Numbered from the stretch's first letter, positions 22,713 to 34,124 are shown. The stretch: DNA of 64,000 bases from Flabesymbios commensalis (GCA_964017125.1 OZ024904.1:4459258-4523257); one strand, 5' to 3'. Program-made: numbers and translations. Notes: generated by a model not told the origin, from the sequence alone.

Positions 22713-23289
22713 TAACCCTTCACATACTAACGCACTTTATGCCCCTGCATTTAATAGCCCACGAAGGAAAAGTTTTATTTCAAATTAAAGAAATACGAGT
22801 AATTCGACACAATTTAAAAGGGATGAAAATTTCACTACAAAAAGTCAGGGGATCCCCCATTTTCTAAAACGAATTTACCTGAACATCGTTCAAAATTGTG
22901 AATAAAAAATCGGTATTTAATTTTAGACTGAAAATGTACTAGGGTAGTAAGTGTTAAGCCCCCTATATCAGCTGAGAATACTAAAAAATCATTGATTTTG
23001 TTTATCAAATCGGATCCCCTCCCCCTTTTTAAATTCTGTATCCGCCCCTGTAAAAAAACTAAATTATCTAAACATAGATCAAAATTGCGAAAAATATAGG
23101 CATTTGATTTTACACTAAAAATTTACTCGGGTTGTAGACCTACTACCCGAGTAAATTTGGTGTGTAACCCCGCCCCCCCCCCATATTATTTTAGTATCTG
23201 GATCCGCTCTTGCTTAGCTAGAGCTGGGCTGAGCTGATACCAAAGTAACTATTTATAGCACAGACGCCGCTTTGAGCTCGTTGTATTCG
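22713..23289. other. Decayed pieces with GGATCC-type ends
   Basis: GGATCCCCCATTTTC near 22850, TCTGTATCCGCCCCTG near 23036 and ATCTGGATCCGCTC near 23198 mark remnants of a GGATCC-ended family also seen at 44253 and 44840. No gene. Confidence 0.4.
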
Positions 23290-23769
23290 ACATTTTGAGG
23301 AACAAAGCCTGAGGGGTTTTTTCATTTTGAAATCATCATAAATGTCTTAGTTAGCTCTCCCCCTACCCTGATGACATCGCAAGGCTCTGACACAGTGACC
23401 TCCATTTTTAAATGTATTAGTTCTAATACGATCACAAGTTTACGCCTGCTGAAAATGGCCTAGTTTTCGTAGGCACTGGAAATATTCGTCTCAATTTCAT
23501 GGCATCCGAGTTTTTTGGTAGGCAGCGCGAGTGTCGTTTTTACACAGCTGGCTGTGGAAACAAAATGGTTGTCAGTGCGACTGGGCCTCGCGCAGCAAAT
23601 GAGTTAGGCGGCCCAGTCATACCGGGTACTCTCCCCCCTCCATTTGAATACCTATGTTATAGGTCTAATTATTTCAGTGCGGAGACCGTCTTAATTTATA
23701 CGTCAGAATCTGACGTCTACAGACGGCATATTCTGACGTCTAATGTCGATCCCCGCGCTGTAAGGGTTA
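23290..23769 (-). mobile_element. Family B element split by about 280 bp
   Basis: The B body part (TTTGAAATCATCATAAATGT) at 23325 is separated by unrelated sequence (about 23357..23636) from the rest (CATTTGAATACCTATGTTAT onward). The hairpin and CGCTGTAAGGGTTAA end follow. CTCTCCCCC occurs at both edges of the inserted part. Confidence 0.55.
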
Positions 23770-23783
23770 AACTCTAGTGTATA

Positions 23784-24087
23784 AATGAAATGAATCGGGC
23801 TTTAGGCCACCTTTGTGCACATATAGGCTAAACTGGACCAGGAGAACCCCCTGAGGATGGTGAGATGAATGAGATGACACTGTCCTCCAGATACAGAATT
23901 CAAAATTCGAGCCCGGGCGGTCTGAGGCCGAGCACGTTACCTCTCGGTCACGGAGGGTTCCCACAATACTGAGTTTTACACGTGGATGGGGAAGAAACAT
24001 TTTTGTTTCTTTCAAACCGCCGAGACCGGGAACCGAACTCTAGCGTGAAAGGCGGAGGTGCTAACCACTACCCTAAGGCCCCCACCC
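23784..24087 (-). mobile_element. Dimeric tRNA-like SINE with 14-bp target duplication
   Basis: Same family and orientation as 21422..21738, with an AATGAAATGAAT tail at the left. AACTCTAGTGTATA is repeated perfectly on both sides (23770 and 24088), the signature of LINE-driven retroposition. The insertion lies next to the end of a family B element, so it is younger than that element. Confidence 0.8.
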
Positions 24088-24101
24088 AACTCTAGTGTAT
24101 A

Positions 24102-24630
24102 TAGTTAGAAGTTTTTGCTAATTTTTAATATTTTTGAGCGTGAGCAATGGGTCATATTGGCGCATAAAGGGTTGAAACAGATTTTCAGTGACTGGAACTA
24201 AATAGACAATATATTTATTTTATTTTATTTGCAGGATATAAACAATCTGTAAACATGGTAAAGCTAGCTACGATTTGATGATAAAAAACAAAGAAATAAT
24301 AATGTATCCAACACATATTAAGTATTACTGGATTTAAAAATCAAAATATGATTATTCTAATTCTGTGATCTCTCATCAATTAAATGCACGGTACGCTGAC
24401 CCAACATGTGGGCCAGCGTCACAGACGTTATTCCAGCATTGTGTTAATGTATTACTGGGAGCTCTGGGAACTTTCACTATTCACAGCCATTACACGATGG
24501 GACATACAAACCTAGATGACCTCTTGTATTATATGAGTACACAGCACGGAACTGTGTCATGCCCCCTGATCATGAACCCTTGGAGGCCAGGAATATATAC
24601 AGGTCTTTAGGAGTAGGCCTAAGTAACTTC
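24102..24630. other. Intergenic, nothing recognised
   Basis: A short TATTTTATTTTATTT stretch near 24214 is the only repeat seen. Confidence 0.35.
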
Positions 24631-24631
24631 A

Positions 24632-25024
24632 ACCCTTTCAGCGCGGGGAACGACTTTAACCCTTAAACTGTTGAATATTAAAATAAAAAACTTGGAGGCC
24701 AAAGGGTTTTTTTCAGTTTGAAATCATCATAAATGTCTTAGTGTGCTCTTTCTGATTCATTTGAATACTATGTTATGGGTCTGCGGCCATTAGAAATATT
24801 TTTCCTCTTACAGTGCAGGGATAGACTTCAGTCGTCAGAATCTGACGCCTACAGACGGCAGATTCTGACGACTAAAGTCTATCCCCGCTGACGTCTATGG
24901 ACGTCAGATTCTGACGTCTAGTGTAAGGTATTGCAATGAGGCAGAAAGAGCTGACTAAGACATTTATGATGATTTCAAAGTGAGAAACGGTTTGTTCAAC
25001 AATATTTAAGCGTTGTAGGGTTAA
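24632..25024 (+). mobile_element. Nested family B elements
   Basis: A forward B start (CCCTTTCAGCGCGGGGAACG) is broken after about 25 bp by a reverse-oriented B copy (TTAACCCTTAAACTGTTGAA through the hairpin at about 24830..24890). A second B hairpin piece and the forward body then follow, ending TTGTAGGGTTAA. The final TTAA is shared with the next copy. Confidence 0.55.
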
Positions 25025-25270
25025 CCCTTACAGCGCGGGGATCGACTTTAGTCGTCAGAATCTGACGTCTGTAGACGTCAGATTCTGACGACTAAAGTCG
25101 ATCCCCGCACTCAAAAAAGTAGCCATATTTATAATGGTCGTATACCCATAACATTAGGTATTAAAATGAATCGGAAAGATTTAACTAGGACATTCATGAT
25201 GATTTCAAATTGAAAAAAAACTATTAGGTATCCATGGTTTGTACAACAGTATTTCAGCGTTGTTAGGGTT
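25021..25270 (+). mobile_element. TTAA element family B, good copy
   Basis: Starts TTAACCCTTACAGCGCGGGG. The near-perfect hairpin pairs GATCGACTTTAGTCGTCAGA with TCTGACGACTAAAGTCGATC. Ends TTTCAGCGTTGTTAGGGTTT. Confidence 0.75.
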
Positions 25271-25504
25271 TAGGTTATTACACAGCTAAATTAAGCGTTA
25301 TGAATCGGACATGAACCTGTCATCAACCTTTGAACCACATTGACAGTGTAAGTATTAAGCCGAACTACCGCAATGCAATATCTTATAAATAAATAAATAT
25401 CTTATAAATATCTGTGAATATTTATATATTTTAAATGTTTGTGTTATTATTGCTGTTTATCATGATTATACAGGGCTGGTGGAAATACAAACGTGTAAAA
25501 CATG

Positions 25505-25721
25505 TTAACTCTTACAACGCTGAGATAATTTTGTGCGAACCATGGCAACCAAAGGGTTTTTTAATTTGAAATCATCATAAATGTCTTAGTTAGCTCTTTC
25601 TGGTTCATTTGAATACTTATGTTATGGGTCTACGGCCAATATATTTTTTTTACTCTTTCAGTGCGGGAACCGTCTTTATAAGCCTACGTCAGATTCTGAC
25701 GTATAAAGACGGTTCCCGCGA
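25505..25721 (-). mobile_element. Family B element, hairpin end truncated
   Basis: Starts TTAACTCTTACAACGCTGAG and runs through the body. The hairpin (TACGTCAGATTCTGACGTAT) ends at GGTTCCCGCG without the outer CCCTT terminus. Confidence 0.6.
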
Positions 25722-26212
25722 TCACATATTTATACAGAAATTATTAGCAGTCTCGCTATTTTTCATATGTGCGCTGTAGTGATTTTGTTATATGAAAACA
25801 AACAGTCAATTATATAATATTTAATAATTATATAATAACATTTACTGATTATAGTTTAGGTAGGTCTATATTACAATTTATATTATGTACGTATGTATAT
25901 ATTATCATGTTATTTACGATATATTATAAAATTGTCATTATACTGTATTTAATAAACCGAATAAACTAAATGGAATGATTGAAGATATCATTTTCTTAAT
26001 TTGTTTACATTCTATCCCAATCTTTTTATTAAATATAGTGGGGTGTTAAATTTAGCTCATACCTGTCATAACTGTCACAGACCTATATATATCAATTCAT
26101 TGGATCCGTTGTTAAAGCTTGTGCTGCTGAATTGATTGTTCGTTTATTACCTGTTTAATGACATACAGACCTATATCTGTATATAGGCCTTCAATTCGCT
26201 GGATCCGCTATA
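25722..26212. other. AT-rich intergenic
   Basis: Very AT-rich with a short family D-like start near 26112 (TTAAAGCTTGTGCTGCTGAA). No gene. Confidence 0.35.
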
Positions 26213-26435
26213 AAGGCTTAGGCCTGTTCTGCTAAATTGTTTGTTTCAAATACTCATCATATGAAGCAGGAAAATTGTTAACGCAATTTCCAGTCTAAAA
26301 TGACGGAAAATCATTTATATTTCTCCAAGTTGAATTATTTGATTAATTAAACAGCTACCACTGACTAGTTGATCAATATTTTCTTTTTATTTGAAACTTG
26401 CCTGGAACCGTATCTATAGCGGTCTAACAATAGAA
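26213..26435 (+). mobile_element. Decayed family D element
   Basis: GGCCTGTTCTGCTAAATTG, ATGAAGCAGGAAAATTGTTA and AACGCAATTTCCAG trace the D hairpin. It runs straight into a family A element at AACCCTTAAAGCGC. Confidence 0.5.
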
Positions 26436-26665
26436 CCCTTAAAGCGCAAAATGAAATAATTTTTTAATCAATTTAAATTTTTACCCACTTGAAGTTGTGT
26501 GTCGATCGCTACCGCGACCCACAACTTCAAGTGGGTGAAAATTACTCATATTTGTATAATTTGAATGACAATATATGCAAATTTATGATAATTTCTCCTT
26601 CAATTGATCTTTTTTGAAGGTTAAATAAAAAGGCTAAAAGGACTAGTGCTGTGTTAGCTGTGTGG
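26432..26665 (-). mobile_element. Family A element, far end decayed
   Basis: ACCCTTAAAGCGCAAAATG begins the copy. The hairpin at 26480..26540 is clean (CACTTGAAGTTGTGTGTCGA with its arm). Confidence 0.6.
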
Positions 26666-26669
26666 GCTC

Positions 26670-27042
26670 TTAAAGGGACTGGCCCAGGCTAAAATCATTA
26701 AAAAATCGGTGATTTTATTTCGGGTTCTTAATATGACCATATGATGTAAACATGTACATAGACTAGAACTGCAAATTTTGATAATTTTTGTGCTGCGCAT
26801 TCACCAGTTAGGCTAGATATAGAGACGAAATTCCCGCATTTCCTATTTTTGACATGGTTGTCAATAATTAGAAATCGGGAATTTCGTCTCTATATCTAGC
26901 CTAACTGGTGAACGCGCAGCACAAAAATTATAAAAATTTGCAGTTCTAGTCTATGTACATGCTTACATCATATGGTCATATTGAGAACCCGAAATAAAAT
27001 CACCGATTTTTTGATGATTTTAGCCTGGGCCAGTCCCTTTAA
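26670..27042. mobile_element. Long-arm foldback element (family FB)
   Basis: Two arms of about 165 bp are nearly complementary. The outer ends are TTAAAGGGACTGGCCCAGGC and GCCTGGGCCAGTCCCTTTAA. CATATGATGTAAACATGTAC and TCTCTATATCTAGCCTAACT lie within the arms, around a short non-paired centre near 26850. TTAA on both sides fits piggyBac-type targeting. Transcription across it would give a long RNA hairpin. Confidence 0.8.
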
Positions 27043-27045
27043 TAT

Positions 27046-27263
27046 AAAGCGCTGAATTACAAAGGCGTTTTGTCAATTTGGAATCATCATAAATGTCTTA
27101 GTCAGCTCTTTCTGATTCCTTTGAATATCTATGTTATGGGTCTACGGCCACTAGAAATAGTTTTACTCTCACAGCGCGGGGATAGACTTTAGTCGTCAGA
27201 ATCTGACGTCTGCAGACGTCAGATTCTGACGACTAAAGTCGATCACCGCGCCGCAAGGGTTAA
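27046..27263 (-). mobile_element. Family B element adjoining FB
   Basis: ATAAAGCGCTGAATTACAAA opens the reverse body directly after the FB element's TTAA. The hairpin and CCGCAAGGGTTAA close it. The two elements meet at a single TTAA. Confidence 0.65.
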
Positions 27264-27416
27264 TATGCATTATAATTTGATAGGTCAGTGTCACCGCTAT
27301 AAATGTGCTGTTTGACGAGATGAGAATCGCTGAATCACTCAGGATTCAATTATAGACCAAGGTCATCTTTTTGTGATACTGAAATAGTCTAGATGCTCAA
27401 AATTAGAATTATCCCA

Positions 27417-27472
27417 GTAAGCACAAAACATTTGTATAATAACAAATGTTACACAAATATTTTGTGTTTACT
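27417..27472. repeat. Short AGCAAACAC-type hairpin
   Basis: CCAGTAAGCACAAAACATTT pairs with AATATTTTGTGTTTACTG around CAAATG motifs. Confidence 0.55.
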
Positions 27473-27486
27473 GAGATCTTGACCCA

Positions 27487-27820
27487 TTAACCCTTGTGCT
27501 GTTGGAGCCCTACATGATATGCAAACGATGTTCGTTGGAGAGCAATATCGGATAATACAGCACTCGTCCAGTAAATAAGGTGTGGGCCTTTAGGCGAACA
27601 CCTTATTCATCGAGCACGTGCTGTCTTTTGAACAAAATGAACAACGTTTGTATTTTCTCACACGATCAAGTCACGCATGACATAGCCTGATAACTGATAC
27701 ATTGCAATTCAAACTACTGCCATAGAGTGTGATATTGGCTGATACCGATACACATCATATAGTGAAAACCACTGTACAGAGTGTGAGAATAATATACGTT
27801 TTCCAGTATGTTACCAGTGG
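27487..27820 (+). mobile_element. AATAAGGTGTG palindromic element (family F)
   Basis: Begins TTAACCCTTGTGCTGTTGG. It contains an inverted pair AATAAGGTGTGGGCC and GGCGAACACCTTATT with CACTCGT/GAGCACG words outside. A related sequence at about 46000..46088 and 48797..49140 is split by the foldback element there. Right boundary not resolved. Confidence 0.45.
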
Positions 27821-27877
27821 TTACAGTCAACATGAAATGTCAGTTGTGTACCTGAAATCGGTAAAATAGTTTGTATT

Positions 27878-28196
27878 TGGGTTTCGAATCCCGCTTGGTA
27901 CAGGATTTTCAGAGAAATATCATGTGTCTCCCCTCTCAATATTGGGACATTGTTTCGATGCTGTGTCCTTGGGCAAGGCACTGTACCCTCACATGCTTCA
28001 TTTGACTCAGGTGTAAATGAGTAGGCTACCTGGTAGGACAGAGATGGCTATGTGTACGATAAGTTCGATGCGCCGAAATGGCTGCAGGACTGTATGCTCT
28101 CCGTGAAGTTGAGATGGCACACGAATGAACAGGTCCAGCGGGGGTAAAATGTAAAGTCGAATGAAATACTTGATATCTAACTATAAACCTGCACCT
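27878..28196 (+). mobile_element. 5'-truncated tRNA-derived SINE (family S)
   Basis: Starts at the B box (GGGTTTCGAATCCCGC). It continues through TGGTACAGGATTTTCAGAGA and a central CCTTGGGCAAGGCACTG motif. The A box half is missing. Confidence 0.65.
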
Positions 28197-28562
28197 TCGC
28201 CTTTTTACCGCATATTATCATCAACACTGACCAGTAGAACATGCATCCTGAGAATCCGAGGACGACATACGTTGTCGTTTTGATTTATTACACATGTATA
28301 TTGGATAAAATTGTGTAAATAGCTGTTATTTTATCGCTGTTTTTGGTGTATATTTCATTTAGTTATTTTAGCTAATACTTGTACATATATTTCACAGTTC
28401 AGAGTGGATGTTAACATAATAACATTTCAAAGGGTTAAATCACGTGTTTCCAATGTTTTTCGCATTTGTTGACAGTGTTATGAATTAAATTAGAGATATT
28501 TCTTCCCGCATCATATCTATTTTACAAGTTTAATGCTCATGTACTGCAACCCTTCTACCATA
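28197..28562. other. Intergenic, nothing recognised
   Basis: AT-rich with no clear repeat or gene. Confidence 0.35.
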
Positions 28563-28970
28563 AAAATAATAATAATAATTTGAGTAATTATATGGCGCAC
28601 ATATCCAGCCTAAGGCTACTCATGGCGCCTTGCATCATATTATCCCTGGTCATTGGACCTTGCGTTCATGTACTATTTCAACTCCCCGGGAAGCATACAG
28701 CACTGAAGCGTTGTGGCGCTAGTAACAATTGCAGTCTTAACCAATTACCATCTCTGTCCCACCCGGTACTCATTTACTCCTGAGTGAAGTGAAGCACTTA
28801 AGGGTAAAGTGCCTTGCCCAGGGACACAACATTGATACCACAATATCCCAGTGTTGAGAGGGGACATGGTACTTCTCAGAAAATCCTGCACCTAGCGAGC
28901 ATCGAACCCGCGCGGCAGGCAGCGACATTGGCAAAGCTACGCGCTCTAGCCATTGCGCCACGTCCCTCTC
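28563..28970 (-). mobile_element. Full-length tRNA-derived SINE (family S)
   Basis: On the minus strand the head reads GACGTGGCGCAATGGCTAGA (A box-like), then CGCGGGTTCGATGCTCGC (B box-like), then GTGCAGGATTTTC. A central CTGGGCAAGGCACTTTACC follows, and the element ends in an ATT microsatellite tail at 28563..28579. The A and B boxes indicate RNA polymerase III transcription in the past. Other copies are at 27878 and 31925. Confidence 0.8.
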
Positions 28971-29094
28971 CATGATACCGTGACATTACATACATGTAAC
29001 TATTTCAGCGCTTGAAGGGTAAAAATCCCTTCACAATTACCATCACGAACGTGATTTTTAATATACTCAACGCACTAACTATTATCACAGGTGG

Positions 29095-29461
29095 CACCAC
29101 TCGCATAAACTGTAATTGAGTGTACATTAATACAGTTATGAAAGCGATATCACACATACAAATCAAAACTTAAAATATACCACTCACCCGTAAACGAACG
29201 AGTTTGTTATATTTCTACCATAATAATACGTTTAAATAAACACAAGGTAATGTCATTATTAACACTGTTTGACTGTAAGAAGCGTTTTACCGACATTAAC
29301 CGACACATAGATTCTCCATTTCTCAGATTCACTTTGTGTTGTTGAGCTGTGATTACAGTTAAGTTATCTGAACAATGGATAATTTATCTGAGTGTGCCAT
29401 CGGTTTCATAGCTTTATTGTATACTTTAGTTTTGCTTTTTATGCGGGTGGTGCCACCTGTG
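29095..29461. mobile_element. MITE with CACAGGTGGCACCAC ends (family L)
   Basis: TCACAGGTGGCACCACTCGC at the left and GCGGGTGGTGCCACCTGTG at the right form inverted ends of about 23 bp. CTATTA flanks both sides and may be the target duplication. No open frame of note. Confidence 0.7.
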
Positions 29462-29879
29462 CTATTACCATTATAATTAATGAAAGGTCAGAATGCTCTC
29501 ATTTCCTCTGTGTTTATGGTGTATGAAGGGGACATGAGTGTTTAGATATTTAAATAACTAAAAGAAACCTATGATGCGATTAATGTTTAGGGTTATTATA
29601 TTTTGTTGTTATCACAGACCGATATATAGCAGAAAACTTATTGGAAAACAAATTATTTAAAAAATAGCACTTAACTAATATCAAGATGACATACAAATGA
29701 GTTATTGAAATGAGATAGAATGTGAAAATATACCTATAAATATCATGTCGGCGACGATCATTATAAATAATCATATAATTTGCCATTTGTGTTTTATTTG
29801 GAATTTGTACCTGCCAATTTAAATAGTATGTGTTTTGTAAAAGGCTCAAATATGTGTCGAATTAAAGAAAATAGTGCCC

Positions 29880-30238
29880 CGAAGGTTCATGTTGCATCCC
29901 TGAAAATTGGCTGATTTTCCTGCAACTAAGTGTTTTAGAACGAAAACTTTCATGCCTCAGACTCGGATTCATTTGTTTGATCAAATAATAACATTTGCAT
30001 ATTTTGATTATTAGCATAGCAATGATCAGGATACCTCCACTAAAACCATAGGTCGCTATCGTGGAGGCCACCTTAGAAAGAAAATAATAATTGAATATGT
30101 ATAATAATAATAAATGATAGCAAAACTGGCATTTATTCTAAAATTGGAGTCATCTTCATAGACAGCAAGACAGCAATTCTCGACTCGCAGTGTATGAACT
30201 TTTCGAAGGTATATCCAGGCCTGAAAGTGTTGAACGAA
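29880..30238 (-). mobile_element. Decayed, interrupted family C element
   Basis: CATCCCTGAAAATTGGCTGA and TTTTAGAACGAAAACTTTCA (29895..29950), then AGACAGCAATTCTCGACTCG (30168) and CCTGAAAGTGTTGA (30221), follow the C order in reverse. Unrelated sequence lies in the middle. Confidence 0.4.
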
Positions 30239-30544
30239 ATACAAATTCAGCATATTATCGACAGATAAAGAACTAGCAGGAATAGTCTAATTTGTTTTGA
30301 CTTGATTTGAATATTGGACACTAAATTGATTGACCCATAATAGCCTCTTAGGACCAAAGGTGAAATCCGCAGAGTGCGATACAGGGCAAAGTGCAATGTT
30401 TGTATGCTAATATATTGACATCTGGTTGTTACAATTAATTGTCAATCAATGCGCCCGACATTAATTAAATCTTGATATCAGAATGACTCCTTACCTATCT
30501 ATATATTTAATACGAGTTGTGGTTGATATTCTGAAAGAATTAAA

Positions 30545-30662
30545 ATATTTCTAATGGTCATAGACCCATAACATAGGTATTCAATTGAAACGAAAAGAGA
30601 TTAAGACGATCATTTCCAATTGAAAAAATCACTTTAATCTCCATACTTTATACAAAATAAAG
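30545..30662 (+). mobile_element. Family B body fragment
   Basis: TAATGGTCATAGACCCATAA and CATAGGTATTCAATTGAAAC match the B body. Hairpin and right end are absent. Confidence 0.5.
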
Positions 30663-30729
30663 TAGGCTACACACGACATGCAGGTCTGGCGGGCAAGCAT
30701 TCTCGACCAATTATATATATAGCATATAT

Positions 30730-30920
30730 ATGTAGATCTGGTAATATTCGCGAGGTTTTAATTTTCGCGAATTTCGCAAGGAGGACAAATTCTAGAATTT
30801 AAGAATCTCGCGAAAATAATATTATAATAGCGCTATCTATCCTCGAAATCGATAATTCGTGAATTCTAGACTTCGTGAAAAGTCCCAAATCATAAAAATC
30901 TAAACACGCGAAAATTAATT
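30730..30920 (+). mobile_element. MITE family I
   Basis: TGTAGATCTGGTAATATTCG start and AATATTATAATAGCGCTA core match the copy at 11295..11508. The right end is decayed. Confidence 0.55.
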
Positions 30921-31195
30921 AATTTATTTGCTAAAGAGACGATCCCACCACCTAGTTATTATAGCTGTGATAATGTTATAAAGTCAAACCTTACATCAAC
31001 AGTCATTGAAATTTAACTTTAAGGATGAGAATCACCAACAACCTTGACTTCAACAAGGTGTAGTGGGCTAGTCCCTCAACAAAATGTCCAGCTACAAATA
31101 ATTAATATTATAAACTTAATCAATAACATTTCTAGAATCTTCGCAAAAAAAGTCTGTTTTTAACAGATATTTGACGTTTTTGTTCAACACTTCGC

Positions 31196-31424
31196 CCACG
31201 AAGTTATTTTATTTAAACTTTATCCACTTGAAGTTAGGTCTCGCATCCGCGACCCACAAGTTTAGTGGGTGAAAATGACTCACCTTTGTTTATTTTGAGA
31301 CCAAATATTTTGCAAATTTTGATGGTTAAACACACATTATTTTCATTTTCACCAACTGTGATTTGATCGGCTGTTAAAATGAATTTAAAATAATTATAGG
31401 CGCGCTCAGCCGTTGAAGGGTTAA
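31196..31424 (-). mobile_element. Family A element
   Basis: A degenerate hairpin (TCCACTTGAAGTTAGGTC to AGTTTAGTGGGTGAAAAT), then the A body in reverse (TGTGATTTGATCGGC) and CGTTGAAGGGTTAA. Confidence 0.6.
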
Positions 31425-31924
31425 GGAAATCACGGATTGTTTGTCTGTGTTGATTTGCGGACGAAAATAGATCTGTATTCTCTGTGTGCAATACCATATG
31501 GTTACGTCGAACGACTAATTAAATAGTGATAGAGATTATGCATGATACCTGTAGTTAGCCTGCCATTCACCAGGTGGGAGTAGCTCTTGACAAGTTATCA
31601 AATCAAGATGAGGTACTACTAACATGCCATTGTGACCTTAATTTTCTGTTCACAATCGATGTCACAATAGTGATTTGTACCGGGTAAATTGACTTAAATA
31701 CGTGTATATAATCATTATATTTTAAACAAATATATCGTGCATTTAAATCAGCACATTTTAACTGAAAGGAGGATTTAGTTGTAGCTTAAATCACATGGAC
31801 TAGTCAGGAAAGGTACAGTACATCTATAAGTATGCAACAAATCGTGGATGGACCAATCTTCTGAAACGTTGGAAACAATCGAATCGAATAGATTTCGTGA
31901 AAAAATAATGGTAAAAAAAGGTAA
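31425..31924. other. Intergenic, nothing recognised
   Basis: No clear element or exon. Confidence 0.35.
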
Positions 31925-32272
31925 AGGTACGGGTTTATAGTCTGATATCAAGTATTTCATCCAACTTTTACATTTTCACCCCCTTCTTGGTCATTGAACC
32001 TGTTCATTCGTGTGTCATCTGAACTCCACGGAGAGCATCCAGTCCTGCAGCCATGCATTTCGGTGCATTGAACTTCTCATACACATCTCTGTCCTACCAG
32101 GTACTCATTTTAGAGTGAAGAATTTGAGAGTTAAGTGGCTTGCCCAAGGACACAGTATCGAAACAATGTCCCAATATTGAGAGGGGAGAAACATGATATT
32201 CCTCTGAAAATCCTGCACCAAGCGGGTTTCAAAACCGCAAGGTAGGCAGCGACATTGCTACGTCCCACTCTG
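31925..32272 (-). mobile_element. tRNA-derived SINE (family S), decayed head
   Basis: On the minus strand GGGACGTAGCAATGTCGCTG, then GGTTTTGAAACCCGCTTGG, then GTGCAGGATTTTCAG, with the central GGGCAAGCCACTTAAC. The tail region matches that of the copy at 27878. Confidence 0.65.
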
Positions 32273-32394
32273 ATTTTAGGCTTTAGACCAACCGTAAATA
32301 TTCAGAGGGTGAATACATTTGTACGTCACCATGACACTTTGTGTGTATTTATTCACACATGTGATTTATTACCCCCTTCCCCCCCCGCTGATAG

Positions 32395-32979
32395 TTAAAG
32401 GGACTCCGTAGGATGGCATACATTTTTTTGTTTTATGTGAAGCAGTGTATCTCGCAGATCATGATGTCAATTTTTTCAAAATTTTTAGATTTGTAAAAAC
32501 ACTTTATCAAGAGAAAACTAAACAAAATATCTATACACGTAAAGGATGGTCCAATGCTAGCACAGCATTGGGCCACTTGTTGATGCGTCGGGCAGACAAT
32601 CGGTGCTGCAGGGGAAACAACCCCCCCCCCCCCCCCCAAGGATGGTCCAATGCTAGCACATCATTGGGCCACTTGTTGATGCGTCGGCCCAGCGTTGGGC
32701 AGACAATCGGTGCTGCAGGGGAAACCCCCCCCCCCCAATGGTCACGTTCTCACACCAATTAATGTCGGCGCCTCTTTCATTTAACTTTTATCTCGCCATC
32801 TGAGACGGTGGGCATTTATGGCAATATAGGACTTGAAAATCATCAAGTTTAGTCTTTTTGAGTGCTTTTATATTTTTTTTGATGATTAGTTTGTATTTTT
32901 ATTTAAGAGCAGTAGGCTATATAACTTCATATAAATTAAATTTTCAAACATGACATGTCAACATAAGCTGTTCCTTTAA
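32395..32979 (-). mobile_element. TTAA element family E with internal tandem duplication
   Basis: Bounded by TTAAAGGGACTCC and TTCCTTTAA. The central block (GGATGGTCCAATGCTAGC to GGTGCTGCAGGGGAAAC) occurs twice in tandem, and each copy ends in a poly-C run (32620 and 32727). Single-block copies lie at 18873 and 46643. Confidence 0.65.
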
Positions 32980-33858
32980 CGTACTGTCCCTTGCCTGGCA
33001 ATATAAATTAAACTTAGGCTTGTTTGTCACCCGACACGAACATGAACACACCACTATATTTCTCACTCAAAGACGTTGGGCCGACGTTGTATAAATGTTA
33101 TACAGATGTTTTGTGGTTGCTGGGATTTTATGTTATTAAAGGAGTAGTCAGCTGTGTATGAACAGCCGGACACATCTGTACCCAGAAAGCACCACGCTGA
33201 TGACAGAGATAGAGGCAACTGGGGTACACCTAAAACCATGAACGTACATAAAGTGATCTACAGCTTAAATGTGAACGCTTGATATTGGTGCGGGTGTCTT
33301 GTGGGGATCTGACTTTTGTCGCTGGCAATATGTTTTCAATTTGTCGTTGCTAGCATATTGCTTTAGTTATATTGGTAATAGTAAATCAACACAATATCTC
33401 CACATTTTTGTCAAAACGTTATATTTGTACATTTTTATTTTCCTAGCGTATACACAGTATACATGAATAAACCAACATTTATCTGCTGCCGATAAATTGA
33501 GTGTCTCAACCACACATTTGGGACCATTGAAAGAGCAAGTTTACTTAGATGTCCCTCATTTATGACCTTGGTCGCGGTGGTAATGTGGTGGTTACATAAT
33601 ATGACAAAAAACCCTCAAAGCATGAGTCAATTATAGAACAAAAACCACACGGGAAGCTTACTATGAACACAACATACCGCACTATACCAAACATATTCAT
33701 AAGCACTGTGTCATATAAACACCTATTGGAGCGGGGAATTTCTAAAAAGGCCAAGCTTTGCAGTAAGGAAGGTGACATTTCATTTACCTAACGTATACAT
33801 AGTATACGTGCAATGTAAATAAACCAATATATGTCTACAGGCACACGCTGCACACCTA
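32980..33858. other. Intergenic with a short palindrome remnant
   Basis: GACGTTGGGCCGACGTTGTA to TTTTGTGGTTGCTGGG (33070..33123) is half of an AGCAAACAC-type palindrome. TATACACAGTATAC near 33449 and TATACATAGTATAC near 33794 mark a possible decayed duplication. No gene. Confidence 0.4.
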
Positions 33859-34055
33859 CTTAGGGTCTTGTCAAATTAAAACAAAAAATATCAAAATCCG
33901 AGAAAAAAACTGGGTGGGTCAAGCCCCAATTTGGTTTTTTGTGTGTGTTTTCTACATGTTTAAAAAAAAATGGTTAGGGAGGTGGGAAGGTGGTGTCTGG
34001 CCAATCCAAGTTTTTCTCGCATTTTTGGATTATTTTAACTTGACAAGACCCCTTA
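33859..34055. mobile_element. MITE with AGGGTCTTGTCAA ends (family M)
   Basis: TTAGGGTCTTGTCAAATTAA mirrors TTAACTTGACAAGACCCCTT. The pairing continues inward for about 45 bp with mismatches. Confidence 0.65.
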
Positions 34056-34124
34056 ATTGAACACCACAAACACACATTTTAGACGATTCATTCACCAGAT
34101 GTCTCTGCTTTATGTCTTCCCTCT

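Noticed and set aside
28898-28970. Functional tRNA gene
   Set aside because: The A and B boxes belong to a SINE head joined to a SINE body and ATT tail. The acceptor-stem pairing and anticodon arm are not convincing.
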